DNA from: Canna indica
Taxonomy: Eukaryota > Streptophyta > Magnoliopsida > Zingiberales > Cannaceae
Assembly: GCA_034359265.1 (NCBI GenBank)
Contig: CP136895.1
Span: 49,494,001-49,558,000, forward strand
Length of the DNA stretch: 64,000 nt
Reading direction: 5' to 3'
The translations under genes were made by a program, and so were the position numbers. Positions 60,529-64,000 of the stretch are shown piece by piece (position 1 is the stretch's first letter; every line of letters begins with the position of its first letter). Under the pieces are notes generated by a model. It ran no database searches, was not told where the DNA came from, and saw only the letters and a list, made by a program, of their open reading frames with translations.

Positions 60529-61949
60529 AGTTGACCATGGACTTGAATGATGAATCATCCCTTGGTTGCAACTTCAAGCTACCTTGATGCCTTAGGTAAA
60601 GTTGGCATCAAAACTATTCCGGTATCATCTTCTAACTTGCATTATTTTATCTTAGTTGAAGATTATGATACTATGCTTAATTCTAGTTGATCTTCGTGCT
60701 CTCAATTCGTTTCATGAAATGATTTTTGATTTTGATTTCCCGGTCTCTTCGGAGACCTATGTGGCCTGTAATGGGCCAAAGCGACCTTGCGATTTTAAAA
60801 TCGTAGGCTCATTGTGGTCTTTCGGTTTTCAACCAATAGAGAGGGTTAGAGATCTATGTTTCAAAATTTTACATTTTGAGATATCTCGATTCGTTTTGGT
60901 TTCATGACGATTTTTATTTGAAACGAAATTCTTTAACTATCTAGCTTAGGTTGAAATTCTGTAATGAAATTTTTTATTTCACCTTGCTATTTAGTATGAT
61001 AACTTGCTAGTAGATATGGTTTGATTACTATTAATGAAGTATACTTGCAAGTTATTGTAAATGGAAGACTACTATGAAGAAAATGAAAAAGACATGAAAA
61101 GTTTGGAAAATTCTCTAGAATGAGATATGAATTTAATTTTGCAAAATATTTGTATAATAGTTAAATAATTATGTTTCAATGATGTCTCTATATACTCATG
61201 ATTGATCTTGCATGATAAATATATGAAAAGTTCATGAGTAGGTACAACTTTGATAACTTAGACAATTTCATGATATCTTGATTGGATGAAATTTGTTATA
61301 GGTTAGAATTCTCATTAGAGACCTCATTTCTTTTATGATTGGCAAACATGTTTAAAATACACATATCACATAAGTCTAGACTCTTAAACTTGAAAATTCA
61401 TGTCCAGATAACCAATGTGATAACTAGATTACTTTATGAAACTCAAAATTGAAATTGCATGATCTAAGTCAACAATTTGACTTAGAAATCTCTATGTAAG
61501 TTCAAATTTTCACAAACATGCTTAAATTCACTCATGTTAGATATTCAAGTGCCTAAGTTAGAGAAAAGATGAGTAGATAGCTAAATTTGATTCGTAGCAC
61601 TTTTATGGTTTCAAAGATACTTTGAATGAAATCGTACTAAGTTCATATCTCGATTAAACGACATTAGTTTCACACCAAACTAGACAAACGAGTTTTAAAT
61701 GATTATATCTTGATATCTAGAAAGTTTGAACAAAATCTGAAACCAATGGATAAATGACTTATATTTACAAGAATGCCACTGAGATCTTGTAGAGTTTTTA
61801 AGAAATTGTAGAGATATCTTTTTTGAGTGATTCTTAATTTTTGGAATCCTCATAAAGTCTAATTCATGTAAAAAAAATTTCACAAAATTTGAACAATCGG
61901 CCACTGAGATCTTGTAGAGTTTTTAAGAAATATTTTTTTTGGGCAAAAA
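60529..61949 (+). other. Non-coding region after gag (+ copy)
   Basis: AT-rich, no conserved ORF. It is homologous by eye to 19814-18240 read on the - strand, including the CTCTTCGGAGACCTATGTGGCC phrase at 60745. A direct repeat of about 32 bp (GCCACTGAGATCTTGTAGAG onward) occurs at 61776 and 61900. Confidence 0.55.
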
Positions 61950-62751
61950 AACATAAGGCAGATCGAGCGATCAATGGGCCTGTGACCGCCCGATCGATCG
62001 GTGGGCGGAAATTGATTTGGATCGTCCGTTTCTTCAGCCAGATTCAATCTTGGCCGTTCAAACCTTTTGTTTAAGCCCGAAACTAGTGCTTCCTTACCCA
62101 TTCGACCGGTTACCCCATTCCAAGACCTCTCCTCTCATCTTCTAGGGTTCTACCTCCTCTCCAAGACTCCTCTTCAAGGTAAAAAGTCTTTCTTCATCCA
62201 TCATTCATGAGGCTATTCTCAAAAACATGATTTCTTCATCTCTTACTCTCTCATTGTGTCTTGATTCATTCATGAAAATATAATTAAGCATCTCCTAGCA
62301 TGTTTATTCCAAAAACGAGTTTTTGTCTCTTTACAAAAATCAAATATCCCATGTCTTCTTCAAATGATTCATCATTTACCTTTTAAAGAATTTTACTTTA
62401 GTAAAAAATTATTAATCAAGAAATCTCTTGTTTTTCTTTCATAAGTTTTTTTTTTTTAACTTTAACTTTGGCCTTCCTAAAAGAATTTTGTTTTGGTCAA
62501 AAAGGAAAAATGGTTCTTATTCTTCTTGAGCCAAAACATTTTTCATGATCTTTTCATTTATGGATCATTTTGTTTAATCTTATCTTTTATTCTATTTTTA
62601 TTTATCTTGAAATTTAATGAGAAATTTTTTTTGTTCTTGTATGAATCTATGCCAATCTTTAAACTTTTTGCTTTCTTTTACTTGCATTAGAAGCATGCAT
62701 CTCTCATTTAAAAATTAATCATCTTCAGCATCCTCATAATTATCTTGCAGA
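61950..62751 (+). promoter_or_regulatory. Leader-like region with putative intron before the accessory ORF
   Basis: 61955-62010 contains GATCGAGCGATC and CGATCGATCG motifs like those in the LTR U3. A CT-rich leader (62110-62178) ends at a donor-like CAAG|GTAAAAAG (62179). A CTTGCAG acceptor-like end lies at 62744-62750, one base before the ATG at 62752. The enclosed 572 bases are AT/T-rich like a plant intron. This arrangement looks like a separate transcription unit, but no TATA box is evident. Confidence 0.4.
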
Positions 62752-63897
62752 ATGACACCCAAGACTAAACTCTCAACCTTACCCGACAACCTATTGACTT
62801 CCTTAGGCAAGAAACAAGCTTCTAAGTTTGTAGATAGAGCCATCCTGCAAACGCGTCCTGTCAATCTAGGAGATCTAGAATAATTCGATATTAGAGGCAA
62901 ACTAGTTAGCATGGGATGGGTAGAGTTTCTAGAAAAATAAGTACCTGTATGCCCCATCCTAATAAAAGCCTTTTTCTCCAACCTGGTGATAGAAAAGGCA
63001 AGGTATGGTGATGACATAGTTCTTCGGTCTGAAATCCTGGGAAAATCCATAGTAATCATCAAATCCCACATTAAGGATGAATTTGAGTTTTCTCTAGTAG
63101 GAAGATCAATTTATAAGATGTCCACACATCATTTTCATGAGGAGTCTCCTCCTCATGAAATTGTGTCAACTATTTGTTCTGAGGATTATCTGGGAGCAAT
63201 CCCTACCCAAAGCATTAAACTCTCTACCATCGCTAGGATTATGCACCTTATTATCTCATATAATATTCTTCCTAGGGCAGGTCATTATGATGAGGTCACC
63301 TCTATGAGTTTCAGGGTTCTTTTCTTTGTCATGTCTTGCATTCCTATAGATATCCCTGACCTCATGCTTAGGTATATAGCTGAAGTCCATTCCTTCAAAA
63401 AACAAGCCCTACCATATGCCTCAGTGATTTCTCACTTCGTATATGAAGCTGGGGTAAATAGATCTAGATTTGAAATAAAGCCCATTCCTAGAGCCATAGA
63501 TTCTTCCTCCCTCAGCCGCATGAAGATTCTTGAAAATCAGCGCGGTAAAAGAACACGAGGAGATCCTATGGAACAGCCTGAGCATGACATAGAGATGGAG
63601 GAAGACGAATCTGGTGGAGGTTCATCATCTGGCACTTCCCTAACGCGCCTAAGTGATCTGGAGGATCGCTTTGCTCAGTTTCACATCAGTCAGATGGAAT
63701 GGAACAAAAGCACATCAGAACGCATGGACGAATACGACCGTCAGATGGACGAGTATGATATCATGATCGGTGACCATGGCCGGCGCATCGACGAGTATGG
63801 TCAACGTGTTGACCAGTATGGTCAGCAAATAGATGAGTACGATCGTCGAGTTGATGAAATGTATGGGAGAGTGGATGAGATGTGGCAATATTATTAG
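62752..63897 (+). pseudogene. Accessory ORF of SIRE-like element, plant-transposon-protein type
   Basis: One reading frame of 381 codons has two TAA stops (62881-62883, 62938-62940). From 62986 it is open for 303 codons. The N-terminal half (VSMGWVEFLEK, PILIKAFFSNLVIEKARYGD, and later SIKLSTIARIMHLIISYNIL) resembles the so-called putative plant transposon protein domain found in Athila- and SIRE-like elements. An acidic/Ser linker (about residues 270-305) follows. The C-terminus is a run of seven-residue units of the form R-x-[IVM]-D-E/Q-Y-G, predicted coiled-coil. Function is unknown; it is neither gag nor pol. The assignment to this element is by position. Confidence 0.55.
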
Positions 63898-64000
63898 TCA
63901 CATCTACCACCTCCTCCACCACCTGAGGACGAGTAGTCCTCTTTGATGTATTGATGTTATTCATCCTATGAACATGTATTTCACACTTAACTTTAATATG

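Larger units (their letters stand above)
57220..64000 (+). mobile_element. SIRE-like gag-only copia element, + strand (runs off window)
   Basis: Order: 5' LTR 57220-59049, PBS 59052-59063, gag 59118-60528, non-coding region 60529-61890, a GC-richer promoter/leader-like block with a possible intron (61950-62750), and an accessory ORF 62752-63897. No copia pol is present between gag and the accessory ORF. The 3' LTR must lie beyond the window or be lost, so the TSD cannot be tested. It is the sister of the - strand element at 13841-36763. Confidence 0.7.

Noticed and set aside
1..64000. CRISPR arrays, operons, tRNA or rRNA genes
   Set aside because: Repeats present are transposon-related and lack regular spacers; no cloverleaf or rRNA-like sequence was recognised; gene structure is eukaryotic.

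Overview
This is nuclear DNA of a flowering plant. The three host genes have plant-type introns and plant-specific families. Their first coding exons are very GC-rich and the later ones are not, which leans toward a monocot; I cannot name the species. No rRNA, tRNA, CRISPR or bacterial-type feature was seen.

Host genes (three). (1) A RABA1-type Rab11 GTPase on the + strand, two coding exons (476-693, 4728-5160). (2) A small PDAP1/HASPP28-type phosphoprotein on the - strand, eight coding exons between 13473 and 6097, convergent with gene 1. (3) A mitochondrial RTN4IP1-like zinc-free MDR oxidoreductase on the + strand, seven coding exons (39296-43146). All three rebuild into uninterrupted reading frames of family-typical length (216, 163 and 364 aa), so they look functional.

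Nearly everything else is transposable-element DNA, much of it nested, and many boundaries can be fixed by target-site duplications (TSDs). Gene 1's intron holds a 1.7-kb hAT-like element. Gene 2's largest intron holds a 1.6-kb solo copia LTR. From about 13.84 to 38.5 kb is a stack. A + strand copia LTR was hit by a - strand gag-only SIRE-like copia element. That element's gag was hit by a Tekay-like gypsy LTR, and this LTR was hit by a complete Tekay-like element. The SIRE-like 5' LTR was separately hit by another 2.2-kb gypsy-type solo LTR, and its non-coding part by a hAT MITE and a Mutator-like foldback element.

From 44.2 to 46.3 kb lies a Pack-MULE-like foldback element carrying decayed host-gene sequence. 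From 47.4 to 56.1 kb is a LINE with a 15-bp TSD, interrupted by a 4.4-kb chromovirus-type gypsy element that lacks most of its reverse transcriptase. From 57.2 kb to the end is a second gag-only SIRE-like element on the + strand. It carries, beyond gag, an accessory ORF with its own apparent spliced leader and heptad-like C-terminal repeats.

The most interesting material is this gag-only copia family, with palindrome-rich U3 regions before a conserved TATAAATA. Next come a 35-bp filler-DNA patch shared by two unrelated LTRs, the Pack-MULE, and a set of premature stops dominated by tryptophan codons. No database search was possible: lineage names rest on recognised motifs, while boundaries rest on direct reading of the sequence.
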